Assembly (NCBI RefSeq): GCF_900112225.1 | Contig: NZ_FOLD01000032.1 | Coordinates: 1-61,481 of the forward strand | Source: Massilia yuzhufengensis | Lineage (GTDB): Bacteria > Pseudomonadota > Gammaproteobacteria > Burkholderiales > Burkholderiaceae_D | DNA: 61,481 nucleotides | Direction of reading: 5' to 3' | Shown here: positions 8,053 through 16,203 of the stretch, piece by piece | How positions within the stretch are numbered: the stretch's first letter is position 1 | Layout: the number at the start of each line of letters is the position of its first letter | The notes under the pieces: generated by a model | The model's input: the letters and a program-made list of their open reading frames with translations, nothing else | The model's database searches: none | What the model was told of the DNA's origin: nothing | Program-made: the position numbers and the translations under genes

Positions 8053-8619
8053 TCAGGTTTTTGGCAAGGTGACGCCGTGCTGGCCCTGGTATTTGCCGCC
8101 GCGGTCCTTGTACGAGGTCTCGCAGACTTCGTCGCTTTCAAAGAACAGCACCTGGGCGCAACCTTCGCCGGCGTAGATCTTGGCCGGCAGTGGCGTCGTG
8201 TTGGAGAATTCCAGGGTCACGTAGCCTTCCCATTCCGGTTCGAACGGGGTCACGTTGACGATGATGCCGCAGCGCGCATAGGTCGATTTACCCAGGCACA
8301 CCGTCAGCACATTGCGCGGGATGCGGAAGTATTCGATGGTGCGGGCCAGCGCGAACGAGTTCGGCGGGATGATGCAGACATCGCTTTTCACGTCCACGAA
8401 GGAGTTGGAATCGAAGTTCTTCGGATCGACGATGGTGCTGTTGATGTTCGTGAAGATCTTAAACTCGTCGGCGCAGCGGATGTCGTAGCCGTACGAGGAA
8501 GTGCCGAAGGAAATGACCTTGCGTCCGTCTACCGAGCGCACTTGCTGCGGCTCGAACGGTTCGATCATTCCGGTTGATTCCGCCATGCGGCGGATCCATT
8601 TATCGCTTTTGATAGCCAT
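8053..8619 (-). CDS. dcd: dCTP deaminase
   Basis: A 188-residue cytosolic enzyme that converts dCTP to dUTP and feeds dTTP synthesis. Conserved segments: FGTSSYGYDIRCADEFK, CLGKSTYARCGIIVNVTP and FEPEWEGYVTLEFSNTTPLP, the active-site strands of Dcd. YAGEGCAQVLFFE and a glycine-rich C-terminal lid (RGGKYQGQHG) follow. Length equals the family norm (about 188-193). The gene is monocistronic-looking, 37 bases before an alpha/beta hydrolase gene on the same strand. Together with the broken thyA and intact folA, it marks a pyrimidine/folate neighbourhood. Confidence 0.95.
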   Translation of the reverse strand: MAIKSDKWIRRMAESTGMIEPFEPQQVRSVDGRKVISFGTSSYGYDIRCADEFKIFTNINSTIVDPKNFDSNSFVDVKSDVCIIPPNSFALARTIEYFRIPRNVLTVCLGKSTYARCGIIVNVTPFEPEWEGYVTLEFSNTTPLPAKIYAGEGCAQVLFFESDEVCETSYKDRGGKYQGQHGVTLPKT

Positions 8620-8656
8620 TGTCGAAATTCCAAGAAATCAATCCCGCGATTTTACG

Positions 8657-9481
8657 CTAAACCACCGCCGCTGGCACCGGGTGGCTGGCTTGCTGCAGCA
8701 GGCGGCCGATCATTTCATGCGTGAGCTGCGCGGTCGTTTCCGGTTTCTCGAGTGGATACAGGTGTCCGCCCTCGATCATCACCAGGTTCTTGCCCACCAG
8801 CCGGCGCGTCGCGTCCAGCCCGGCCTGGCGCAGCTCTTCGCTGGTGGTGCCGGCGATGAAGCCGATCGGCAGCGGGTAAGGCTCGCGGATGATGTCGCCC
8901 ATGTGGTGCGGCAGCGTGTTGTAGATCAGCGTTTCCACCGCGCGGTCGAAGCGCAGCTGCACGCCGTTTGGATGCGGGGCCAGGCCATGCTCGAGGTAGT
9001 CGTCCAGCGCGCCCGGCGCCCAGGCCTGGAACATCGGCTTGGCGCTGAAGTGCTGGTACACGCTGGCGCGGTCCGGCCACAGGTTGCGGCGGCGCTCGGA
9101 GAATTTGGCCGGCGAAAAGCGCGAGCCCATGCCGCGCATTTTCACGAGCCGCCACAGGAAGGCGCGCCACCCGGCCACCACGGGCGAGTCGAGCATCACG
9201 ACGCAGCGCGCCAGTTCCGGGCGCTGCTTGGCCGCCATCATGCTCAGCATGCCGCCGAGCGAGTGGCCGACCAGGATCGGCGGCTCCTTGTACTGTTCCA
9301 GGTGGTAGATCAACTCGTCCACCAGCCCATGCCAGCCGTCGCCCACCGGGAAGCGCGGGTCATGGCCGGACATGTCGTGGGCGCGCACGTCGTAATGCGT
9401 GCCGAGGGCCTGGAACAGGCGGCTGTAGGTACCGCTGGGATAGCTGTTCCCGTGGGAGAAGTGCAGCAGGGGTTTGCTCAT
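8657..9481 (-). CDS. Alpha/beta hydrolase
   Basis: 274 residues with the alpha/beta-hydrolase fold. The oxyanion HGN motif is at 10-12, and the nucleophile elbow GHSLGG places Ser74 as the nucleophile. A late GGHLYPLEKPE segment supplies the likely catalytic His. There is no signal peptide, so it is cytosolic. The substrate is not readable from sequence; the family includes esterases and C-C bond hydrolases. It lies upstream of dcd on the same strand with a 37-base gap. Confidence 0.82.
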   Translation of the reverse strand: MSKPLLHFSHGNSYPSGTYSRLFQALGTHYDVRAHDMSGHDPRFPVGDGWHGLVDELIYHLEQYKEPPILVGHSLGGMLSMMAAKQRPELARCVVMLDSPVVAGWRAFLWRLVKMRGMGSRFSPAKFSERRRNLWPDRASVYQHFSAKPMFQAWAPGALDDYLEHGLAPHPNGVQLRFDRAVETLIYNTLPHHMGDIIREPYPLPIGFIAGTTSEELRQAGLDATRRLVGKNLVMIEGGHLYPLEKPETTAQLTHEMIGRLLQQASHPVPAAVV

Positions 9482-9557
9482 GTGCGCGGGAAGGCTTCAT
9501 TGACAACGGCCTATTGTAACGACCGCCAGCCAGCACACCGCCTCCCGCGGGCTTCCT

Positions 9558-9854
9558 TTAGAGGGAAACGCCTACAGTCAGGGTCGCCACGTAGCCCTGG
9601 GTCGCGTTCCCGGTGACGCTGGCCATCTGCAGCGCAACGCCATCGCTGAACACATTGTCGGTGGCGTAGCTGATGCGCGCCAGCTTGCTCACGCTGGTGC
9701 CGTAGCCGCTGCTGGCATAGGCCTCGGTGAGCGTGGCCAGCGGGAAGGCGGCGGCGCCAGCGAACAGCGAGCGCAGCGACTGGCGGCGGCTGGCCGTGCT
9801 GGCGAGCATCTTGTCGAGGTCGTCGGAAAGCGTGGTGTGCTGATGGTGTGCCAT
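9558..9854 (-). pseudogene. Intradiol dioxygenase-like remnant with the catalytic middle deleted
   Basis: 98 residues from ATG 9854. The N-terminus has a Tat-like leader (SRRQSLRSLFAGAAAFPL). The C-terminal half (TDNVFSDGVALQMASVTGN, then GYVATLTVGVSL) resembles the last beta strands of exported intradiol ring-cleavage dioxygenases. The roughly 150 residues between these parts that would bear the iron-binding Tyr/His ligands are absent, while the frame is intact. I read this as an in-frame internal deletion. The match rests on remembered family endings, so the identity is moderate; a small Tat-exported hypothetical protein is the alternative. Confidence 0.5.
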
Positions 9855-9994
9855 GCCAGGTTCTCGTCCATGGTGGTTTCGATGGACGCATTGTGTTTGC
9901 GGAGGATGTAAAGCGCCGTCAATCTCATGTAAATCCGGGTAAAACCTCCCTATCCACAACAATTTGCTGCCGCAGCTTTGCTATCCTGCTTCCC

Positions 9995-10681
9995 ATGAAC
10001 CATGTGCTGCTGATTGACGACGACGTCGAACTCGTCGGGATGTTTTCCGAATACCTCGAACGGGAGGGCTTTCGCACGACCTGCGTCCACAACGGCGCCG
10101 ACGGGGCGCGCGAGGCGTTGCGCGGCGAGTACGCGATCGCCGTACTCGACGTGATGATGCCGGGCACCAATGGCATCGAGGCGCTGCGCCTGATCCGCGC
10201 CGGCAGCCGCATCCCGGTGCTGATGCTCACGGCGCGCGGCGACGACGCCGACCGCATCCTGGGCCTGGAACTGGGGGCCGACGACTACGTCGCCAAGCCC
10301 TGCACCCCGCGCGAGCTGACCGCCCGGGTGCGCGCCATCCTGCGCCGCACCCAGGCCAGCGTCGACAACGGCCCCGGGGTGGTGATCACGGTCGGCAAGC
10401 TGAGCATGTATCCGGAACAGCGCCGCGCCACCTGGGACGGCGTCCCGGTGGAACTGACCAGTACCGAATTCAACCTGCTCGAAGTGCTGGCGCGCCATGC
10501 CGGCCGCCCGGTCAGCAAGGCCGAGCTGTCGGAGCAAGGGCTGGGCCGGCCGCTGGCCCGCTTCGACCGCAACATCGACGTCCACCTGAGCAGCCTGCGC
10601 CAGAAGCTGGGCCCGCTCGCGGACGGCCGCTCCTGCCTGCAAACCATCTACCGCCTGGGTTACCAGCTGATCCGGGACTGA
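9995..10681 (+). CDS. OmpR-family response regulator (CpxR-like)
   Basis: A 228-residue two-component regulator. The receiver domain (1-115) has the acidic pocket (LLIDDDVEL), phospho-acceptor Asp52 in AVLDVMMP, and conserved LTARGDDAD and Lys in ADDYVAKPC. The winged-helix DNA-binding domain (about 130-228) has LTSTEFNLLEVLARHAG and IDVHLSSLRQKLG, characteristic of OmpR/CpxR proteins. ATG 9995 starts directly at the receiver. The kinase gene begins one base after its stop, so the two form an operon. Confidence 0.92.
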   Translation: MNHVLLIDDDVELVGMFSEYLEREGFRTTCVHNGADGAREALRGEYAIAVLDVMMPGTNGIEALRLIRAGSRIPVLMLTARGDDADRILGLELGADDYVAKPCTPRELTARVRAILRRTQASVDNGPGVVITVGKLSMYPEQRRATWDGVPVELTSTEFNLLEVLARHAGRPVSKAELSEQGLGRPLARFDRNIDVHLSSLRQKLGPLADGRSCLQTIYRLGYQLIRD

Positions 10682-10682
10682 A

Positions 10683-12068
10683 ATGGGACGCCTGTTCTGG
10701 AAATTCTTCCTGTGCATCCTGCTGGCGCAGCTGGCAGCCACCATCGGCATCGGCAGCGCCTTCTGGCTGCGCGACCGGGCCCGTAGCCAGGCCGCCGAGA
10801 TCGACACCGGGCCGCCGGCCTTCATCGCCCTCGACGCCGCCGCGGCCACGCTCAAGCACGGCGGCCTGCCGGCCCTGCGCGGCATGCTGGGCGAGATGCA
10901 GCGCACGCAAGTGTTCGTGCTCGACCGCCACGGCCGCGAGCTGCTGGGGCGCACCGTGCCGGCCGAACTGGTGCTGGAAGCGCAGCGCCAGCTCGCCTCC
11001 GGCGAACCGCAGCGCGGCGTGCGCCGGCTGGTGGGGCCCGACGCGCAAACCTATACCGCGATCGTGCGGCGCTATTTTCGGGGCGCGCCGCTGGGCGCCC
11101 GTCCGCAGGCCGACGGCCCGGGCGAGCCGCCACCCGGCCCGGGCCCGGGCCCGGGCCCCGGCTTTGGCCGCCGCGTCGGCCAGGTGGCCGGCATCGTCGC
11201 CGCCACCCTGGCCAGCCTGCTGTTCGCCGCCCTCCTCGCCTGGTATTTTTCGCGCCCGATCCGCGCGCTGCGCAGCGCCTTCGAAGCCGCGTCGGCGGGC
11301 GACCTGGCGCCGCGCTTTACCGGCAGCGCGCGCGCCGGCGACGAACTGAGCGACCTGGGCCGCGACTTCGACCGCATGAGCGCCCAGCTGCGCGCGCTGA
11401 TGGATGGCCAGCGCCGCCTGCTGCACGACGTCTCGCACGAGCTGCGTTCGCCGCTGGCGCGGCTGCAGGCCGCGGTCGGCCTGGCCCACCAGCAGCCGGA
11501 AAAGATCGGCTCCTCGCTCGACCGCATCGAGCGCGAGAGCATGCGGATGGACAAGCTGGTCGGCGAGCTGCTGACCCTGTCGCGCCTGGAAGCCTCGCCC
11601 CGGATCGAACGGCGCGAGCAGCTCGACCTCACCGAACTGGCCGACGAAATCGCCGCGGACGCGCGCTTCGAGGCCGGCCTGGAGGCGCCGCGCATCAGCG
11701 TCGACGCGCCCGGCGTGATCGTGGTGCAGGGCGACCCCGACCTGCTGTGGAGCGCGCTGGAGAATATCGTGCGCAACGCCATGCGCCACGGCGGGACCGG
11801 CGGAATGGTGACGATTGCGCTGCGCACCTCGTCGCAGTCCGCGTATATCGACGTGCTGGACCGCGGCCCCGGCATCCCGGCAGCCGACCTGCCCTCGGTG
11901 TTCCAGCCCTTCTTCCGCGCCAACCCGGGCCGCAGCAATGTCGACGGCCACGGCCTGGGCCTGGCGATCGCCCAGCGCGTGGTGCTGGCGCACGGCGGGG
12001 ACATCCGCGCCGCCAACCGCGATGGCGGCGGGCTGCAGGTCACGCTGCGCCTGCCGCTGCAGCCCTAG
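10683..12068 (+). CDS. Sensor histidine kinase (CpxA-like)
   Basis: A 461-residue inner-membrane kinase. TM1 is about 7-28. A small periplasmic domain (about 30-165) ends in an unusual PGPGPGPGPG linker (151-160). TM2 is about 166-188, followed by HAMP (about 189-240). The DHp helix has the phospho-acceptor His252 in HDVSHELRSP. The ATP-binding domain has the N box (ENIVRNAMRHG), G1 (DRGPGIP), the F box and G2 (GHGLGLAI). It would phosphorylate the regulator encoded immediately upstream. The stimulus is unknown; family members sense envelope stress. It converges with comEC with only 3 bases between the stops. Confidence 0.93.
   Translation: MGRLFWKFFLCILLAQLAATIGIGSAFWLRDRARSQAAEIDTGPPAFIALDAAAATLKHGGLPALRGMLGEMQRTQVFVLDRHGRELLGRTVPAELVLEAQRQLASGEPQRGVRRLVGPDAQTYTAIVRRYFRGAPLGARPQADGPGEPPPGPGPGPGPGFGRRVGQVAGIVAATLASLLFAALLAWYFSRPIRALRSAFEAASAGDLAPRFTGSARAGDELSDLGRDFDRMSAQLRALMDGQRRLLHDVSHELRSPLARLQAAVGLAHQQPEKIGSSLDRIERESMRMDKLVGELLTLSRLEASPRIERREQLDLTELADEIAADARFEAGLEAPRISVDAPGVIVVQGDPDLLWSALENIVRNAMRHGGTGGMVTIALRTSSQSAYIDVLDRGPGIPAADLPSVFQPFFRANPGRSNVDGHGLGLAIAQRVVLAHGGDIRAANRDGGGLQVTLRLPLQP
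11136..11161. repeat. Short GGGCCC tandem repeat inside the kinase gene
   Basis: About four copies of a GGGCCC hexamer encode the Pro-Gly run just before TM2. The unit length is a multiple of three, so copy-number change would lengthen or shorten the linker without breaking the frame. Confidence 0.7.
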
Positions 12069-12071
12069 GCG

Positions 12072-14426
12072 CTAGCGGCCGTGCCAGTATCGGCGCCGTT
12101 CGCTGCGGTATTCCGTCACGTCCACCGTCGCGCCGAACTGCAGCGTGACGGCGCCTGAGGCGTCGGTGCGCAGCCGGCGGATGCCGTGGCTGCCGTAGCG
12201 CTCATAGACTTCCAGCTTGGGATGGCGGTAACGATTGCGGTAGCCGACCTGGAAAATGCCGACCGAGGGCTTGACCGCAGTGAGGAAGGCCGCGGTCGAC
12301 GAGGTGCCGCTGCCGTGGTGCGGCGCAAGCAGCACGTCGGCCCGCAGCTGCCCCGGTCCATGCGCCAGCAGCTGCGCTTCCTGCGCCGCTTCGATATCGG
12401 CCGCCAGCAGCATCGCCCGGCCGGCGCTGCTCACCCGCAGCACGCAGCTGCGCGCGTTGGCTTTCAGGCCCGGATCCTCGTAGGATGCCGCGGCCGGGCC
12501 GAGCATCTCGAAGCGCACGCCATCCCACGTCCACGTTTGCCCCGCCATGCAGCGCGTGTGCCTGCGCGCCGCGCGCACCACCGGGTGGCCCGGCGCCAGC
12601 GACGACGCCACGCTGTCGACCTTCACGCCCGCCAGCAGGGTGAGCGCGCCGCCTGAATGATCGACGTCGCTGTGCGAGACCACCAGCGCATCGAGCCGGC
12701 CGATGCCGCGTCCGCGCAGGTAGGGCAAAAGGACGCGGCCTGCGGCGTCGGCGCCCGGCGCATACGCGGGACCGGTGTCGTAGAGCAGGCGGTGGCCAGC
12801 GGTTTCGACCAGCAGCGCCATGCCCTGGCCGACATCGAAGGCCGTGACCGTGAAGCTGCCTTGCGGCGGCGCGGTCGGCATCTGGGTGAGCATCGGCGTC
12901 CACGCAACCAGCCCAGCCCAGCGGTGCGGCCAGCCGCGCGGCGCCAGCATCCAGGCGGTGCCTAGCAGCGCCAGCGCGAAGACCCACGGCTGCGGCGCCG
13001 CTGCGTTGACCACCGCGAGCGGACTGGCAGCCAGCACCTGCAGGCCCTCGGCCAGCAGTTCGATGCCGAGGTGGGCCAGGCCGAGTATCCACCCCGCGAG
13101 CGGCGCCGGCAGCAGCGCGCCAAGCAGGGCCAGTGGCGTGACCAGCAGGCTGACGAGGGGAATCGCGACCGCGTTGGCCAGCGGGCTGGCGAGCGACACC
13201 TGTGAGAACAGCAGCATGGTGAGCGGGACCAGGCCGATGGTGACGGCATACTGGGTCTGGGCCGCCAGGCCGAAGGTCCGGCGCCAGCCCTGGTCCGCCC
13301 TCACCCGCCCCAGGTTCGCATACAGGATCACGGCCACCGCACCGAAGGAGAGCCAGAAACCGGCGCCCAGCACCGCCCACGGGTCGAGCACGACGACCAC
13401 GCCCAGGGCCAGGCACAGGACCTGCGACAGGGCCACCGTGCGGCCGCACCAGAGCGCGGCCGCTACCGCAGCGAGCATGTAGAAGGTGCGCTGGGCCGGC
13501 ACGCCGAAACCGGCCAGCAGCACGTACAGAAGCGCCACCACCGCCCCGGCCAGCGCCGCCGCCTTTTGGGCCGGCAGGCGCAAGGGCAGCGCGGCGCCTT
13601 CGACGAAGAACGAGCGGCGCCACAGGCTGGACATGGCCCACGCCGCCAGGCCGGCCACCATCGTGATGTGCAGGCCCGAGATCGACACCAGGTGGCCGAT
13701 GCCGGTGCGGTTGAAGACGTCCCAGTCGGACTGCGGGATGCCGCGCTGGTCGCCGATGACCAGCGCGACGATCACGCCGGCATAGCGTTTTCCTTCGAGC
13801 TGGCGCAGGATATGGCGGCGCAGCGTGGCGCGGCTGCGCTCGACCACGTGGCCGAAGCGCGGCACGAAGCTGTCGAGGCGGGCATTGCGCGGGCCCGCCG
13901 GGCGCACGTAGCCGGTGGCGCGCACGCCCTGCTCGAGCAGCCAGGCTTCGTAGTCGAAGCCGTAGGGGTTGGCGTTGCCGTGCGGGCGCTGGAGGCGCAC
14001 GACGAGCCGCCAGCGTTCGCCGGGTTCCACCGGCGAGGACAGGTCGCGCGGTGTGGGCGGGCCGTACCAGGAGATGGCGATGCGCCTGGGGACGGTGGCG
14101 TGGGGCGTCAGGACTTGTTCGACCCGGAAGTTGAAGCGGGCGCCGCCGTCGAACTCGTGGGGCAGGCTGTCGATGGTGCCGGTGATGAGGATGTCGGTGC
14201 CTTCCAGGGGGCGAGGCAGGCTGTCGGAGAGGGCGATGCCGGCAGCCAGGTTCGCCCAAGCCGCGCCGACGACGACACCGGCCGGCAGGATGGCGAGGCG
14301 GTGTCGGATCGCACACAAGGCTAACGCGGCCAGGACCGCTGCCGCTGCGATGCCTGGCGTGGGCAAGTCTGGCTGCGCCTGCAGCCAGCAAGCGCCGGCC
14401 ATGAAGGCAAGGATGGCGCAACGCAT
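12072..14426 (-). CDS. comEC: DNA internalisation-related competence protein ComEC/Rec2
   Basis: 784 residues. An N-terminal DUF4131 region with a soluble OB-like insert is followed by the multi-helix Competence domain (about 200-480, VALVIGDQRGIPQ and GIGHLVSISGLHITM). A C-terminal metallo-beta-lactamase-like domain carries the metal motif HSDVDHSGG. It forms the inner-membrane channel for single-stranded DNA during natural transformation. Start is the ATG giving MRCAILAFMAGACW; an upstream in-frame codon is less likely. Upstream on the same strand, 28 bases away, is a T6SS immunity-like gene, not the tatD/lol genes that normally neighbour comEC in related bacteria. Confidence 0.93.
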   Translation of the reverse strand: MRCAILAFMAGACWLQAQPDLPTPGIAAAAVLAALALCAIRHRLAILPAGVVVGAAWANLAAGIALSDSLPRPLEGTDILITGTIDSLPHEFDGGARFNFRVEQVLTPHATVPRRIAISWYGPPTPRDLSSPVEPGERWRLVVRLQRPHGNANPYGFDYEAWLLEQGVRATGYVRPAGPRNARLDSFVPRFGHVVERSRATLRRHILRQLEGKRYAGVIVALVIGDQRGIPQSDWDVFNRTGIGHLVSISGLHITMVAGLAAWAMSSLWRRSFFVEGAALPLRLPAQKAAALAGAVVALLYVLLAGFGVPAQRTFYMLAAVAAALWCGRTVALSQVLCLALGVVVVLDPWAVLGAGFWLSFGAVAVILYANLGRVRADQGWRRTFGLAAQTQYAVTIGLVPLTMLLFSQVSLASPLANAVAIPLVSLLVTPLALLGALLPAPLAGWILGLAHLGIELLAEGLQVLAASPLAVVNAAAPQPWVFALALLGTAWMLAPRGWPHRWAGLVAWTPMLTQMPTAPPQGSFTVTAFDVGQGMALLVETAGHRLLYDTGPAYAPGADAAGRVLLPYLRGRGIGRLDALVVSHSDVDHSGGALTLLAGVKVDSVASSLAPGHPVVRAARRHTRCMAGQTWTWDGVRFEMLGPAAASYEDPGLKANARSCVLRVSSAGRAMLLAADIEAAQEAQLLAHGPGQLRADVLLAPHHGSGTSSTAAFLTAVKPSVGIFQVGYRNRYRHPKLEVYERYGSHGIRRLRTDASGAVTLQFGATVDVTEYRSERRRYWHGR

Positions 14427-14454
14427 GCGGGATGCCCTGTCGTGTTCGAGCCAG

Positions 14455-15657
14455 TTAGGTTTCGTTGCTCCACCAGGCACGGGATTTCACATGCGCCGAC
14501 AGGCTCTCGCTGCTGGACATTCCACCCAGTGAAGGTGTTGCTCCAGCCGGTGGATGGGACCGCATGTTCATCCCCAGTGTCCGCGCTGGAAGTCGATGCG
14601 CATTCCCTACCGGACGTACGCGCACGCTACTGGCGATACGGTCCCACAGCTTCAGTACCGCGCCCTCTGACAGGCTGGACTGGACCGGCTTCCCCCCAAT
14701 CACTGAATTGGTGCCCGACCCGAGCTCCAGCGCAAGCAGCGGCGCGTAGACATCGTGCTGCTTTCCTGTCACTTCGAACTGCATTGAATAGCCAGTAGTG
14801 AGATTCGGTTCTCGTACCTTGAGCACCAATTCTTCACCTACGAGGGTGTGGACGATCCGCTGTCGTTCGCGCAAGGTCGTGAATGCAAGCCTCATGTACA
14901 AGGGCTCACGCTTGGCTGACTTCGCGTTCCTTGCGAGAAGTCCTGGCGCTGGATCGGTTCCGGCCATCGAGTACAGGACAATATGAACGTCCGGGTGTCT
15001 CGGTAAGGCAGCGGACATCACGACGCTTTCGGTTTCAGCACTTTCATAGGGATCGCGAACGAATGTATGGCCAAGGCAAAATCCCGGCTCCCGATGTACT
15101 CCCGCCTCTGACAGTAGGGTCAGGCGAGCGAATAATCGCGCGAGTTCCTCGCCGCGCTCAACGCCCTGTCGCTTTGCCTCAGCGGCAACGCTGACGTTCG
15201 GGAACCGCAGCATTCCTCGGACGCTGAAATCTTCCGCCTCAATGATGCGCCCCCCGTCGAGCCCTTGGGCGCGCTGACGATCAAAAACCGCCACCTTGCC
15301 GGCCGCAACACCGAACTGCAGGGTTTTGGACCATTCAAGGCTGTTTTCTCCCAATTCGTCTCGCGTGGCGCCAACCTCCTCTTCCATCCGCCTGAGTCGG
15401 TTCCTGTAATTTTCATCAGATTCGGGAATTTCAGAAACGTCAAACCCCCCAACGAAGCCACCGCGAATGGTGACTTCCGCCTCGACAGGAAGATCGATGA
15501 GAAATCGACCCACACATACCGTCTTCATTTTTCCATCAGCGATTGCACCTGCTGTATTCGGTGTCATGTCCTCAGCAGCAATCGCCAGAAGGGCGCACGC
15601 AATCGCCAACCCGACAGAAGCGATCCGTTTTCCGCGCATTTTTTGTCCCGATTCCAT
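14455..15657 (-). CDS. T6SS immunity protein, Tli4-like (second copy)
   Basis: 400 residues. A signal-anchor-like N-terminus (about 10-27) is followed by the Tli4-type opening motif KTVCVGRFLIDLP and later motifs EPGFCLGHTFVRDP, LVGEELVLKV and SSLSEGAVLKLWDRI. All of these recur in the larger homologue three genes upstream. Tli4 proteins sit in the periplasm and neutralise Tle4 phospholipase effectors. There is no lipase gene directly beside this copy; the PAAR gene lies just upstream. It may be an orphan or spare immunity gene against kin strains. ATG at 15639 is an alternative start. Confidence 0.82.
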   Translation of the reverse strand: MESGQKMRGKRIASVGLAIACALLAIAAEDMTPNTAGAIADGKMKTVCVGRFLIDLPVEAEVTIRGGFVGGFDVSEIPESDENYRNRLRRMEEEVGATRDELGENSLEWSKTLQFGVAAGKVAVFDRQRAQGLDGGRIIEAEDFSVRGMLRFPNVSVAAEAKRQGVERGEELARLFARLTLLSEAGVHREPGFCLGHTFVRDPYESAETESVVMSAALPRHPDVHIVLYSMAGTDPAPGLLARNAKSAKREPLYMRLAFTTLRERQRIVHTLVGEELVLKVREPNLTTGYSMQFEVTGKQHDVYAPLLALELGSGTNSVIGGKPVQSSLSEGAVLKLWDRIASSVRVRPVGNAHRLPARTLGMNMRSHPPAGATPSLGGMSSSESLSAHVKSRAWWSNET

Positions 15658-15730
15658 AGGCCTCTCAAGAACTTGACGAGCGCTTTACCGACGGAGAGAT
15701 TGCGCACTCACCCGTGACCTGAGCATCAGG

Positions 15731-16048
15731 TTAGAGAATTGTCTCCGCGCCAGGAGAAACGATCTGGAACTCTTCGATTTGTCCCGCGACCAGCCTGGGG
15801 GGTGGATCGCAGTTGCAGATACACAGATCGTCACTGAGCGCGTACTGCCTGCCTTCGAAACTATCGGAAAGGCGCGGGGCAACGCATTTGATGACTCCCT
15901 GCGTATCACAAACAGGACATTCGACAGGATCGCCCTCTCGTGCCAGCGACACTCCATCGACGGTGCTGAAATTGCTGCGCACGCTAACCACGCCGTCGCT
16001 TGTTGTGCGGTCCCCGGCGTTGATATAGAAGCGCCTGTAACTACTCAT
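15731..16048 (-). CDS. PAAR-domain protein (T6SS spike tip)
   Basis: 105 residues. The body is a PAAR-like repeat: INAGDRTTSDGVVSV, VDGVSLAREGDPVECPVC, and a second half rich in Cys/Asp (LCICNCDPPP) suited to metal binding at the cone tip. PAAR proteins cap the VgrG trimer and help load effectors onto the T6SS spike. It sits inside the VgrG-lipase-immunity block, all on one strand. There is no C-terminal toxin extension, so it acts as an adaptor rather than a specialised effector. Confidence 0.82.
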   Translation of the reverse strand: MSSYRRFYINAGDRTTSDGVVSVRSNFSTVDGVSLAREGDPVECPVCDTQGVIKCVAPRLSDSFEGRQYALSDDLCICNCDPPPRLVAGQIEEFQIVSPGAETIL

Positions 16049-16203
16049 CACGGTCTCATCGGTGGAAACTGAGGAAAGAACCGGAGTCTAGACGAGCTGA
16101 AGAATCCGGGATTGTGCCGCCGCAAGCAATCAGCGCAACGATCAACAGGCAGGCCGCTCACACCTGCTCTGCATGTCCTCCCGGTGACGACAACGTTTTG
16201 GTG

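Noticed and set aside
12202..14421. Second minus-strand frame across comEC
   Set aside because: Out-of-frame product rich in R, P, G and H with no motifs. ComEC is the real gene.
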